Assembly: GCA_017616955.1 (NCBI GenBank)
Contig: JAFZXD010000043.1
Location: 1-21,151 of the forward strand
DNA from: Eubacterium sp.
GTDB taxonomy: Bacteria > Bacillota > Clostridia > Lachnospirales > Lachnospiraceae
Direction: 5' to 3'
Length of the DNA: 21,151 bases
Shown here: positions 8,165-16,763 of the stretch, one piece after another
Layout: every line of letters begins with the position of its first letter
How positions within the stretch are numbered: the stretch's first letter is position 1
The notes under the pieces: model-generated
Told to the model about the DNA's origin: nothing
What the model saw: the letters and a program-made list of their open reading frames with translations, nothing else
The model's database searches: none
Position numbers and translations under genes: made by a program

Positions 8165-9124
8165 ATGAGACAAGATATCATATTCTCCTATGAAACACCT
8201 TTCAGTGGAGAACATAATATATACGGCTTCACATACGGTGCGGGATCATACTCGGAACCTCTTCGTGCAGAACGTTCCGCAGCCATAGTCGGAGCCATGA
8301 GAGGAAATGAACATCAGCAGCTTTACATATGTTCAAAGCTCTCAGCAAGACTTGCAGAACTGGAAGAAAATGGTGATATAGTTCACGGTAAGTCAATAAC
8401 AATCATACCATCGGTAAATTATAATTCTATAAATGCCGATCACAAATACTGGCTTTCGGATGAATCGGATATAAACAGAGTATTTCCGGGAAATCCCGAC
8501 GGCCCTGCAACAAGCAGACTTGCTTATGCTCTTCTGGAAGAGCTGAAGCAGTATTCATTTGGAATACAGTTCCCATCTTACTATATGAGAGGAAGATTCA
8601 TTCCTCACGTAAGAATGCTTAAGACAGGATTTGAAAGTACAAACCTGGCGAATCTTTTCGGACTGCCATTTGTCATGCTGAATGAACCAAGATCATTTGA
8701 TAAGGGTACGCTCAACTATAACTGGCAGATATCCGGTACGGAGGCATTTTCACTCTATTCAGGCGGTACAGAACGTATCAATGAGGAGTATGCCGAGGTT
8801 GCTGCCAGCGCCGTTCTCAGGTTCTTGTCCAGAATGGGAATAATAAGGTATAATAGCATGGGTGGACATATATCCACTACGATGGACGAAGAAGAAATGG
8901 TAGCCATCAAGTCAGATGCAGCCGGATTCTTCAAGAGACTGACAAATGTAAACAGAGAAGTCAGAAGAGGAGATGTTCTCGCCGAGATCATCGACCCTAT
9001 GGACGGACATATACTCAGTCAAGTTCATTCACCTGTAGACGGAATAGTATTCTATATGCAGGATGCACCCCTCATCTACCAGAACGTAATTCTGGTCAGG
9101 ATGATCAAAAAAGTTCACTTATAA
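8165..9124 (+). CDS. AstE/AspA-like (M14) protein 2, probable pseudoenzyme
   Basis: This 319-residue protein has the same length and domain layout as its upstream neighbour but is strongly diverged. The HGNE zinc motif reads RGNE (46-49), with Arg46 for His. The DLH motif carrying the second His ligand appears replaced by Gln-Phe-Pro (135-137). The catalytic Glu of the family ELGG stretch aligns by eye with Tyr198 (FSLYSGG). In contrast, DINRVFPG (102-109) keeps the substrate-binding Arg that protein 1 lacks. The C-terminal beta domain (HILSQVHSPVDGIVFYMQDAP) is retained. It is intact and led by GGGGG (8155-8159), so it is unlikely to be a decaying pseudogene. I infer a non-catalytic partner or binding protein. 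The alignment was made by eye. Confidence 0.65.
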   Translation: MRQDIIFSYETPFSGEHNIYGFTYGAGSYSEPLRAERSAAIVGAMRGNEHQQLYICSKLSARLAELEENGDIVHGKSITIIPSVNYNSINADHKYWLSDESDINRVFPGNPDGPATSRLAYALLEELKQYSFGIQFPSYYMRGRFIPHVRMLKTGFESTNLANLFGLPFVMLNEPRSFDKGTLNYNWQISGTEAFSLYSGGTERINEEYAEVAASAVLRFLSRMGIIRYNSMGGHISTTMDEEEMVAIKSDAAGFFKRLTNVNREVRRGDVLAEIIDPMDGHILSQVHSPVDGIVFYMQDAPLIYQNVILVRMIKKVHL

Positions 9125-9160
9125 GCCGCAATCGGCTCTGCATAAGAACCGGTTCAAGTG
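9125..9160 (+). other. Two small dyads in the purL leader
   Basis: AGCCG (9124-9128) pairs with CGGCT (9133-9137) across a CAAT loop, and GAACCGGTTC (9146-9155) is a perfect 10-nt palindrome. No T-tract follows either, so neither looks like a terminator. The leader is too short for a purine riboswitch. Function is unclear. Confidence 0.3.
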
Positions 9161-9190
9161 GCGAATTGTCATAAAAAGGGAGAAAAAATC

Positions 9191-12100
9191 ATGAGTGTAA
9201 GACGAATCTACGTAGAAAAAAGACCTGACTATGCAGTCAGAGCTGATGAACTGACAAATGAGTTCAGAGCATATCTGAGTCTCAAAGATGTGTCAGTGAG
9301 AGAACTTGTCAGATATGATGTTGAAAATCTGTCAGATGAGGTTTTTGAAGAGGCGATAGTTACAGTTTTTTCAGAGCCTCCGGTAGACATTGTATACAGA
9401 GAGGAGTTTCCTCATACGGATGATGAATTCATATTCTCAATGGAGTACCTTCCGGGACAGTTTGACCAGAGAGCTGATTCTGCTGAGCAGTGTGTGCGCC
9501 TTCTGGATGCATCTTCCGAACCTATCATCAGATCAGGTATAACTTATGCTGTTAAAGGAACACTTTCAGAGGAAGATAAGAAGACTATAGAGGCATATGT
9601 AATCAACCCTGTTGAAGCAAGACTTAGCACAGGAGCTAAGCCTGATACACTTGTTGCAGATTATCCTGAACCAGCAGATGTATCTATCTTCGATGGTTTC
9701 TGCAGTATGCCTGAAGACAAGTTCAAGGAACTTTATGACAGCCTCGGACTTGCTATGACATATAAGGATTTCCTTCACATCAGAAATTATTTCGGAAATG
9801 AAGAGAAGAGAGATCCATCTATGACGGAGATCAGAGTTCTTGATACATACTGGTCAGATCACTGCCGTCATACTACATTTGCCACAGAGCTTACAGATGT
9901 TAAGTTCGATGAAGGAAAGTATAAGGCTGCAATCGAGGGTACATTTAAGAAGTACCTCGAAGATGCTGCTGAGATAAATAAGGGAAGAGACGATAAGTTT
10001 ACTTGCCTTATGGATATCGCCCTTATGGGAATGAAGAAGCTTCGTAAGGACGGAAAGCTTGAAGACCTTGATGAGTCAGACGAGATCAATGCATGTACTA
10101 TCGTTGTTCCTCTTGAAATCAGAAATGAAGACGGAGAGATCGTTACTGAGGACTGGCTTATCTCATTTAAGAATGAGACACACAACCATCCTACAGAGAT
10201 CGAGCCTTTCGGTGGGGCTGCAACATGTCTTGGTGGTGCTATCCGTGATCCGCTGTCAGGTCGTACATATGTATACCAGGCTATGCGTGTAACAGGAGCA
10301 GCCGATCCTACAAAGTCTCTTAAGGAGACACTTGCTAACAAGCTTCCTCAGAGAAAGATTGTTACTACAGCAGCTAAGGGATATTCTTCATACGGTAATC
10401 AGATTGGTCTTGCAACCGGTCTTGTTCAGGAAGTATATCATCCAAACTATGTTGCTAAGCGTATGGAGATCGGTGCCGTTATCGGTGCAGCTCCAAAGGA
10501 TAATGTTAAGAGAATGACTTCAGATCCCGGAGATGTTATCGTACTTCTCGGTGGACGTACAGGTCGTGACGGATGTGGTGGAGCAACAGGTTCTTCCAAG
10601 GCTCATAACTCAGAATCACTCGAAAGCTGCGGAGCTGAGGTTCAGAAGGGTAATCCTCCTACAGAGCGTAAGCTTCAGAGACTGTTCAGAAGACCTGAAG
10701 TTACAACACTTATTAAGAAATGTAATGACTTCGGTGCAGGTGGTGTATCAGTTGCTATCGGTGAGCTTGCCGATGGTCTTGATATCAACCTTGACCTTGT
10801 ACCTAAGAAATATGCAGGACTTGACGGTACAGAACTGTCAATCTCCGAGTCACAGGAGAGAATGGCTCTCGTTGTAGACGCAAAAGATGCAGACAAGATC
10901 CTTGACTTCGCAAGAGAGGAAAACCTCGAGGCAGTTAAGGTTGCTACAGTTACAGAATCTCCTCGTCTTGTTATGAAGTGGAGAGGTAAAGAGATAGTAA
11001 ATATCAGCCGTGCATTCCTGAACACAAACGGTGCTCATCAGGAAACAACAGCTGAAGTAAAGATGCCATGCGAGAAGGTTGATCCATTTGCAGGTATCGA
11101 CGGAAAGAACAGTACAGAAGACTACAGCAACGCAGATGCAGATACAAAGACTAAGTGGCTTGATATCCTTTCTGATCTTAACGTTGCTTCAGAGCGTGGA
11201 CTTGTTGAGATGTTCGACTCAACAATCGGTGCAAATACAGTAACTATGCCATACGGTGGAAAGTATCAGCTCTCACCTATGCAGACTATGGTTGCTACAG
11301 TTCCTATGCTTGGAACCAGAAGAACCAATTCTGTCAGCATGATGAGCTATGGTCTTGATCCATACCTTATGTCATGGAGCCCATATCACGGAGCTGTTTA
11401 TTCAGTTCTTGATTCGGTTGCTAAGATTGCCGCAGCCGGTGGTGATGTAACAAAGATCAGACTTACATTCCAGGAATACTTTGAGAGAATGACAGAGGAT
11501 CCTACTCGTTGGGGCAAGCCTCTTGCAGCTCTTCTCGGTGCTTACTCAGCTCAGATCGGACTTGGTCTTCCATCAATCGGTGGTAAGGACAGTATGTCAG
11601 GATCATTCAATGAGATAGACGTACCTCCAACACTTTGTTCATTTGCAGTATGCATGAATACAGTTGCCAACGTTGTTACATCTGAGATCAAGGAGCCGGG
11701 AAATGTACTCCTCAAGGTTGATGTTCAGAAGGATGATATGGATCTTCCTGTATTCAGTGATGTACTTGAGAAGTATTCACTCATAAGAAATGCAGTTACA
11801 GAAGGTAAGATCCAGAGTGCATTTGCCGTTGGATTCGGTGGTATCATAGAATCTGTCAGCAAGATGGCATTTGGTAATAAGTTCGGTGTTGACCTTGATA
11901 ACAAGGCTGTATCCAAGGAAGAACTTGGACGTAAGGACTACGGTTCAATCATTATGGAAGTTCGTCCTGAGGATGTTAAGACTCTCGGAATTCCTGCCAA
12001 GGTTATCGGTATGGTTTCAGATAAGCCTAGATTCTCATACGGTTCAACAAAGGTTTCTATGGATGAAGCTATAGAGGCATGGACAGGAAAGCTTAAGAAG

Positions 12101-13081
12101 GTATTCCCTGTTGATACAGGTGTAGAAGAGAGATTCGAAGGTCATGTTGCTGATTACAAGAAGGCAGTAAAGGCCGGAACCTCTGAATCAGAGCTTAAGT
12201 TCAGATATAATCCATCACTTACAGGATACGAAGGTGGAGTATATCAGGCTAAGAATATAATGGTAGCTAAGAATAAGATCGCTAAACCTCATGTATTTAT
12301 TCCTGTATTCCCTGGTACAAACTGTGAGTACGACAGTGCCAGAGCATTTGAGAGAGCAGGAGCAGAGGCAGAGGTTATCGTTCTCAACAATATGGACGAG
12401 CAGGGTATCAGAGATTCTGTTGATGCATTTACAAAGGCTATAAGCCAGTCACAGATCGTTATGTTCCCTGGTGGATTCTCAGGTGGTGATGAGCCGGACG
12501 GATCAGGTAAGTTCATAGCTACAACATTCAGAAATGAAAAGATTAAAGAAGAGATGATGAAGCTCCTTAATGAGCGTGACGGACTTGTACTTGGTATCTG
12601 TAACGGATTCCAGGCACTTATCAAGCTTGGTCTTGTACCTATGGGTGAGATAGTTGAGCAGACAGAGCTCAGTCCTACACTTGCACGTAACTCAATCGGT
12701 CGTCATCAGTCAAGAATGGCTTACACAAAGGTTGTATCCAATAAGAGCCCATGGCTCCGCAAGGCTACACTTGGTGGAGTATATTCAATTCCAATCTCAC
12801 ATGGTGAAGGTCGTTTCGTTGCTAAGGATGAATGGCTCAGACGTCTCTTTGAGAACGGACAGGTTGCTACACAGTACGTTGATCCTGAAGGAAATCCTTC
12901 AATGGATGAAGATTACAATATCAACGGTTCATATATGGCAATTGAAGGTATAACAAGTCCTGACGGAAGAGTACTCGGAAAGATGGGTCACTCAGAGCGT
13001 CGTGACAAGAACACATACCTCAACATTGCCGGAGATAAAGATCAGAAGATATTTGAATCTGGTGTGGATTACTTTAAGTAA
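9191..13081 (+). CDS. purL: Phosphoribosylformylglycinamidine synthase, single-chain form
   Basis: This 1,296-residue enzyme converts FGAR, glutamine and ATP to FGAM in step four of de novo purine synthesis. It is the fused form in which the synthetase and glutaminase are one chain, unlike the PurS/PurQ/PurL complex of Bacillus. The synthetase part carries HNHPTEIEPFGGAATCLGG (from H331), GGVSVAIGELADGL and GGKDSMSGSF. The C-terminal glutaminase shows PGTNCEYDSARAFERAGAE, FPGGFSGGDE, the nucleophile in GICNGFQ (Cys1137) and the His/Glu pair in SHGEGRF (His1204, Glu1206). I chose the ATG at 9191, with GGGAG (9178-9182) 8 nt upstream. A GTG at 9158 would add 11 atypical residues. Codon use is cleaner and more biased than in its neighbours, suggesting high expression. 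A terminator follows the stop. Confidence 0.97.
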   Translation: MSVRRIYVEKRPDYAVRADELTNEFRAYLSLKDVSVRELVRYDVENLSDEVFEEAIVTVFSEPPVDIVYREEFPHTDDEFIFSMEYLPGQFDQRADSAEQCVRLLDASSEPIIRSGITYAVKGTLSEEDKKTIEAYVINPVEARLSTGAKPDTLVADYPEPADVSIFDGFCSMPEDKFKELYDSLGLAMTYKDFLHIRNYFGNEEKRDPSMTEIRVLDTYWSDHCRHTTFATELTDVKFDEGKYKAAIEGTFKKYLEDAAEINKGRDDKFTCLMDIALMGMKKLRKDGKLEDLDESDEINACTIVVPLEIRNEDGEIVTEDWLISFKNETHNHPTEIEPFGGAATCLGGAIRDPLSGRTYVYQAMRVTGAADPTKSLKETLANKLPQRKIVTTAAKGYSSYGNQIGLATGLVQEVYHPNYVAKRMEIGAVIGAAPKDNVKRMTSDPGDVIVLLGGRTGRDGCGGATGSSKAHNSESLESCGAEVQKGNPPTERKLQRLFRRPEVTTLIKKCNDFGAGGVSVAIGELADGLDINLDLVPKKYAGLDGTELSISESQERMALVVDAKDADKILDFAREENLEAVKVATVTESPRLVMKWRGKEIVNISRAFLNTNGAHQETTAEVKMPCEKVDPFAGIDGKNSTEDYSNADADTKTKWLDILSDLNVASERGLVEMFDSTIGANTVTMPYGGKYQLSPMQTMVATVPMLGTRRTNSVSMMSYGLDPYLMSWSPYHGAVYSVLDSVAKIAAAGGDVTKIRLTFQEYFERMTEDPTRWGKPLAALLGAYSAQIGLGLPSIGGKDSMSGSFNEIDVPPTLCSFAVCMNTVANVVTSEIKEPGNVLLKVDVQKDDMDLPVFSDVLEKYSLIRNAVTEGKIQSAFAVGFGGIIESVSKMAFGNKFGVDLDNKAVSKEELGRKDYGSIIMEVRPEDVKTLGIPAKVIGMVSDKPRFSYGSTKVSMDEAIEAWTGKLKKVFPVDTGVEERFEGHVADYKKAVKAGTSESELKFRYNPSLTGYEGGVYQAKNIMVAKNKIAKPHVFIPVFPGTNCEYDSARAFERAGAEAEVIVLNNMDEQGIRDSVDAFTKAISQSQIVMFPGGFSGGDEPDGSGKFIATTFRNEKIKEEMMKLLNERDGLVLGICNGFQALIKLGLVPMGEIVEQTELSPTLARNSIGRHQSRMAYTKVVSNKSPWLRKATLGGVYSIPISHGEGRFVAKDEWLRRLFENGQVATQYVDPEGNPSMDEDYNINGSYMAIEGITSPDGRVLGKMGHSERRDKNTYLNIAGDKDQKIFESGVDYFK

Positions 13082-13088
13082 GGAGGAA

Positions 13089-13308
13089 ACTATTCACAGT
13101 TAAGAGATAGCATTGAAAAACAACTGCTTGCAGTTTGTTTTTACAAGGGTATCTCTTATGACCTGCGAAGCAGGTAACTCGAAATTTACGATTCAGTGCT
13201 GCGTTAGCAGCGGTAGAGCTCCGTTTTATCAGTTTGTATAAGCTTGCTTAATACAAACTGGAAAACGAGAGCGTACTTAAGAGTAAATTTCGGGTTACTG
13301 TGAATAGT
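13089..13308. other. Large multi-branched inverted-repeat element between purL and moxR
   Basis: The 240-nt gap between purL and the MoxR gene can fold almost completely. A perfect 12-bp outer stem, ACTATTCACAGT (13089-13100) with ACTGTGAATAGT (13297-13308), closes it. Inside lie three branches. Branch 1 is TAAGAGATA (13101-13109) with TATCTCTTA (13150-13158), enclosing the purL terminator hairpin. Branch 2 is ACCTGC-GAA-GCAGGT (13161-13175). Branch 3 is a 15-bp arm with one G-T wobble, 13175-13189 with 13283-13297. Branch 3 encloses GCTGC-GTTA-GCAGC (13198-13211) and a long hairpin, 13218-13272, with arms CAGTTTGTAT/ATACAAACTG. No reading frame is credible. It could be a mobile palindromic repeat or a structured RNA. 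It matches no family I recognise. Confidence 0.65.
13116..13142 (+). terminator. Rho-independent terminator of purL
   Basis: AACAACTGC faces GCAGTTTGTT with a tight CTTG loop and one bulged T. The 3' arm runs into a T-tract (GTTTGTTTTT). It begins 35 nt after the purL stop, the expected place to end the long xseB-purL transcript. Confidence 0.7.
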
Positions 13309-13321
13309 ATAGATATAAGGT

Positions 13322-14272
13322 ATGGAACTTAGTGCTATTCGTGATATATACAGCAAGATGCTGGCAAATATACGTACGGTAATGGTGGGCAGCGATGAAG
13401 TATTTTCACTGATATTCGCTTCTATGCTTTCTGGAGGACATGTACTTCTGGAAGATATGCCGGGTACCGGTAAGACTACTATGGCCAAATGTATAGCCGA
13501 CAGTATCGATGTTGATTTTAAGCGTGTTCAGTTTACGCCGGACCTTATGCCTCAGGACATAACAGGTCTTAATATCTACAGTCAGAAATCAGAGGAATTC
13601 GAATTTATACCTGGACCGGTATTTACGAATATTCTGCTGGCGGATGAGATAAACCGTGCAACTCCAAGAACACAGAGCGCACTTCTTGAAGCTATGGAAG
13701 AGCGAGTTGTAACCGTCGATGGTGTGGGAAGAGAGCTTAATGCGCCGTTTATCGTAATAGCTACTGAGAACCCTATAGAGACTACGGGTACATTTCCGCT
13801 TCCGGAAGCTCAGTTGGACAGATTCATGGTCAAGCTGACGATGGGAGAACTTACAAAGGAAGATGAGGTTGCTATTCTCGACAGATTTATAATCGAGACA
13901 CCTCAGATGAATGTGACTCCTGTTGTTTCGGCAAGTGAGATAGTTGAAGCTTCAAATGCTGTCAAGAATGTGACGGTTAAGAAGGTTGTAATGAATTATA
14001 TAGTCGATCTGGCAGATGCTACGCGAAACTCATCTAAGCTGTTCTCAGGTGTGAGCCCGAGAGCATCACTTAATCTGATGAGGCTTTCTCAGAGTTTTGC
14101 GGCTATATCAGGTCGCGATTATGTAACTCCGGATGATGTAAGATTTTTAGCACCTTATGTTTTTGCACATAGGGTTGTAACAGGTTCGGGAATATCAAGT
14201 CTCCAAGAGACAAGAACTATTATCAAGGAGATCGTGTCAACCATTTCGGTGCCTGTGGAAGAGTGGAAGTAA
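13322..14272 (+). CDS. MoxR-family AAA+ ATPase
   Basis: This 316-residue AAA+ protein belongs to the MoxR group, chaperone-like ATPases that help mature or activate partner complexes. Walker A is MPGTGKTT (46-53), Walker B ILLADE (104-109), sensor 1 is in IATENPIE (146-153), and FPLPEAQLDRFM (158-169) holds the conserved MoxR segment with the likely Arg finger. The C-terminal lid contains SPRASLNL. It is followed by a DUF58 protein and a membrane protein, the usual MoxR operon arrangement. The ribosome site is poor: AAGG (13317-13320) lies only 1 nt before the ATG, and the structured element ends 14 nt upstream. No better start is visible. The substrate of the system is unknown. Confidence 0.92.
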   Translation: MELSAIRDIYSKMLANIRTVMVGSDEVFSLIFASMLSGGHVLLEDMPGTGKTTMAKCIADSIDVDFKRVQFTPDLMPQDITGLNIYSQKSEEFEFIPGPVFTNILLADEINRATPRTQSALLEAMEERVVTVDGVGRELNAPFIVIATENPIETTGTFPLPEAQLDRFMVKLTMGELTKEDEVAILDRFIIETPQMNVTPVVSASEIVEASNAVKNVTVKKVVMNYIVDLADATRNSSKLFSGVSPRASLNLMRLSQSFAAISGRDYVTPDDVRFLAPYVFAHRVVTGSGISSLQETRTIIKEIVSTISVPVEEWK

Positions 14273-14273
14273 A

Positions 14274-15392
14274 ATGAAGGTTATAGCAGCTATCATTATG
14301 CTTACAATCATATATACTATCCAGAGGGTTGTATTTCAAAAATACTGGAATAAGAATCTCGAGCTGAACATGGGCTTCAGTCGGGATTACATAGAGTGCG
14401 GGGAGAGCGCTGAACTTGTCGAGGTTGTTACCAACGATAAGTTTCTGCCTCTTCCTTCTTTTCATTTAAAATTCTCCGTGGACAAGAGTCTTCTGTTTGA
14501 TGACAAGGAGAACAGTGTCGTAACAGACCTGTATCATAAGAATGAAGTGTTCTCGATACTCGGACATCAGAGGATAACAAGACGGCTTTCGTTTGTGGGA
14601 AGTAAAAGAGGGGTCTTCGGAGTTCATAATGCCAACATTATCGTGCATGACTACTTTATGACGAAGCAGTATGCAGGAAGTACGACAGATACCGATTATA
14701 TTTACATTTTCCCGAAGAAGCTTAAAACCGGAAAGTTTGATTTTATCTTTAAGGGTGTTATGGGCGAACTTGAGACGAGACGGAATATGATCGAGGACAG
14801 CATTTCTTTCAGAGGAATCAGGCAGTATCAGCCGTTTGATCCTTTCAGGAGTATAAACTGGAAGCAGAGCGCCAAGGCCGGTGAGCTGATGGTAAATATG
14901 CGCGGATTCACAACGGACTGTCGTATTCATATCATGCTTAATCTAGACAGTGACAACATGATTGAAGCGTCGAAGCTTCTTGAGGAAGCTATCTCGCTTG
15001 CCAGCAGTTTCGCACGTCGTCTTATCAAGGATGGGATAAATGTATCTATTGCAACCAATGGTGTCGATTCGTCCGAAAATCAGCTTCCGGAGATTGGCCA
15101 GGGTGCAGAACTTAAACATGCCGTTATGATAGACAGGATGCTTACCGAAATCTGCGGAACGCAGGGTAAGGATTCATTTATCAAAATGCTGACAGATGAG
15201 ATTAAGGAGATCAGGCAGGATACTCTTTATCTGATAATAAGTCCGTATGCAAAAGAAGATATGCTGGGATTTATCGACAAGCTCGAAAGTATGGGAGGAG
15301 CGGTTCATCTTGTTGTTCCTTATTATGATGAATATCCGTATGTGAAGAATCGCACCTATGCCGATGGATGGGAGGTGCCGATAAATGTATAA
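14274..15392 (+). CDS. DUF58 domain protein, membrane-anchored
   Basis: This 372-residue protein has one N-terminal hydrophobic segment (about 3-21), a beta-rich region (about 30-150) and the DUF58 signature RGIRQYQPFDPF, then INWKQSAKAGELMV (180-207). A vWA-like fold follows this signature in family members, here with MLNLDSDNM as the likely first strand. DUF58 proteins are encoded next to MoxR ATPases and are thought to be their partners at the membrane. The biochemical role is not established. The start lies one base after the MoxR stop (TAAAATG), and the downstream gene overlaps its end by 8 nt, so the three genes are clearly co-translated. Confidence 0.88.
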   Translation: MKVIAAIIMLTIIYTIQRVVFQKYWNKNLELNMGFSRDYIECGESAELVEVVTNDKFLPLPSFHLKFSVDKSLLFDDKENSVVTDLYHKNEVFSILGHQRITRRLSFVGSKRGVFGVHNANIIVHDYFMTKQYAGSTTDTDYIYIFPKKLKTGKFDFIFKGVMGELETRRNMIEDSISFRGIRQYQPFDPFRSINWKQSAKAGELMVNMRGFTTDCRIHIMLNLDSDNMIEASKLLEEAISLASSFARRLIKDGINVSIATNGVDSSENQLPEIGQGAELKHAVMIDRMLTEICGTQGKDSFIKMLTDEIKEIRQDTLYLIISPYAKEDMLGFIDKLESMGGAVHLVVPYYDEYPYVKNRTYADGWEVPINV

Positions 15393-16683
15393 TTGGGTTA
15401 TTAGAATTAGAAAATGGCTCAGGCTTATATATGAGTTTCTATTCATCATGCTCATAATAGATTTTGTGCTCTGTATGTCAGAGAAGGGGCTGATGGATAC
15501 AAAGCTTCTTCTGATACTTGGAGTGACTCTTGTTGTGTCGTACATTTCCAGAGAATTTCTGGCACATGTCATAACGCTTCTTATTGTTCATGGCATTCTT
15601 GGGGCCGGGGCGTATTTCCTGGTGGATGAGATCTACCTGAAAGTTATATTGATAACCATGGTCGTGGGAATATTCTTCGATGCGGCTGCATATATGAAGA
15701 GAGGATATTTCCTGGTCAGGGCATTTGAAGCACCTTGGGATATCTTTTTCCTGGGAGTTGCGATCTCGATTCTGGCTGCGTACCAGCATAATAAGGCTCT
15801 TCAGACGGTTGGATATATCTCGGTTATCGTAATGCTGTGCGTTAACCTGTTCAGTATATATCTTGAAGGACTGGACGATTATATGTCACTGAACCGTAGG
15901 GTTAAGGGCATACCGATAAATCAGATGATGGCTGTTAATACATTTATAGTTTCAACGGTCATCTGTGTCATCGTAACAATAATACTGCTGGCTGATCTGC
16001 TGGGACTTCCGAAGGTGGTTGCGGGATTCTGTGAGGCGATGCTTGGGTTACTCAAGATTCTGGTCATCCTGATCGGAATAATAATTAGTTTTATAACGGG
16101 ACTCTTTGGCAATTCATTTATATCACCGGGTGCAGGTGCTCAGGAGATTGAGAAGATCGTAGTGGGTGAGAGTATATTAGGAAAGATTATATACTTTATC
16201 CTTACGGTACTGATCATCATATGCGCCGTATATGTTTTGATACGGATATGTCTTTTCGTTATTAAATGGCTGATAGCAAGAACGGAAAGAAAAAATGATA
16301 TGACAGAGGATCTCGATACCAAGAAGAAAGTCGTTGAGAAAACTCGTGTCGAAAAGATTGATGAAGGCGGTTATCTGTCGCCGGAGCAAAGAGCGAGACG
16401 TATCTACAAGAAGCGAGTGCTGTCCTATAAAAAATTCTTTATGCCGGGGACAAATGATACAACAGGCGATATAGAAGAGGCGATGCTCAGAACGCTTCTG
16501 GGGAATCTGCAAAACCAGCCGGAAGGCGAAGCGGCAGATGTTGAGAAAGAGGCGGAGAGACTGACCGAAGAATTCAGCAAGACGGACGGAACCCGCATCA
16601 CCGAACTCTACAATGCGGTTCGATACGGAAAAGTAAAGGTAGATAAAGAATACATCGCCAACATGAAGAAGGCAAAAATCTAA
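15385..16683 (+). CDS. Polytopic membrane protein with DUF4129-like tail
   Basis: This 432-residue protein has about nine hydrophobic helices (near 14-30, 40-56, 60-80, 85-103, 118-133, 141-160, 184-206, 222-240, 265-297). A charged cytosolic C-terminal region follows (about 298-432). The segments SPEQRARRIYKKRVL and TRITELYNAVRYGK look like DUF4129, the tail found on transglutaminase-like membrane proteins in MoxR operons. I see no transglutaminase Cys-His-Asp core between the helices and the tail, so the protease/crosslinking domain is missing here. GGAGG (15371-15375) inside the DUF58 gene leads the ATG by 9 nt, and the genes overlap by 8 nt. Its role is inferred to be membrane partner of the MoxR/DUF58 pair, possibly envelope-related. 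Confidence 0.75.
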   Translation: MYNWVIRIRKWLRLIYEFLFIMLIIDFVLCMSEKGLMDTKLLLILGVTLVVSYISREFLAHVITLLIVHGILGAGAYFLVDEIYLKVILITMVVGIFFDAAAYMKRGYFLVRAFEAPWDIFFLGVAISILAAYQHNKALQTVGYISVIVMLCVNLFSIYLEGLDDYMSLNRRVKGIPINQMMAVNTFIVSTVICVIVTIILLADLLGLPKVVAGFCEAMLGLLKILVILIGIIISFITGLFGNSFISPGAGAQEIEKIVVGESILGKIIYFILTVLIIICAVYVLIRICLFVIKWLIARTERKNDMTEDLDTKKKVVEKTRVEKIDEGGYLSPEQRARRIYKKRVLSYKKFFMPGTNDTTGDIEEAMLRTLLGNLQNQPEGEAADVEKEAERLTEEFSKTDGTRITELYNAVRYGKVKVDKEYIANMKKAKI

Positions 16684-16724
16684 AAAGTGGACACCTGAAA
16701 TCTGATTTCAACTGTCCACTTTTT
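16682..16724. repeat. GTGGACA dyad, copy 1 (upstream of the deacetylase gene)
   Basis: AAAAAGTGGACA (16682-16693) and TGTCCACTTTTT (16713-16724) form a perfect 12-bp stem around an inner GAAATC-T-GATTTC dyad. A-tract and T-tract flanks would make it work as a terminator on both strands. The first two bases overlap the TAA of the upstream gene. It ends 39 nt before the deacetylase ATG. It differs from copy 3 by one base in the core 41 nt. Confidence 0.8.
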
Positions 16725-16763
16725 ATGTAAACCAATAATAAACTTATATAGAAGGAATTAAAG

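Noticed and set aside
9125..9190. Purine riboswitch or terminator before purL
   Set aside because: The leader is only 66 nt, lacks the riboswitch core, and its two small dyads have no T-tract.
9868..10341. 157-codon minus-strand frame inside purL
   Set aside because: Shadow of the purL codon pattern, fully inside a strong coding gene.
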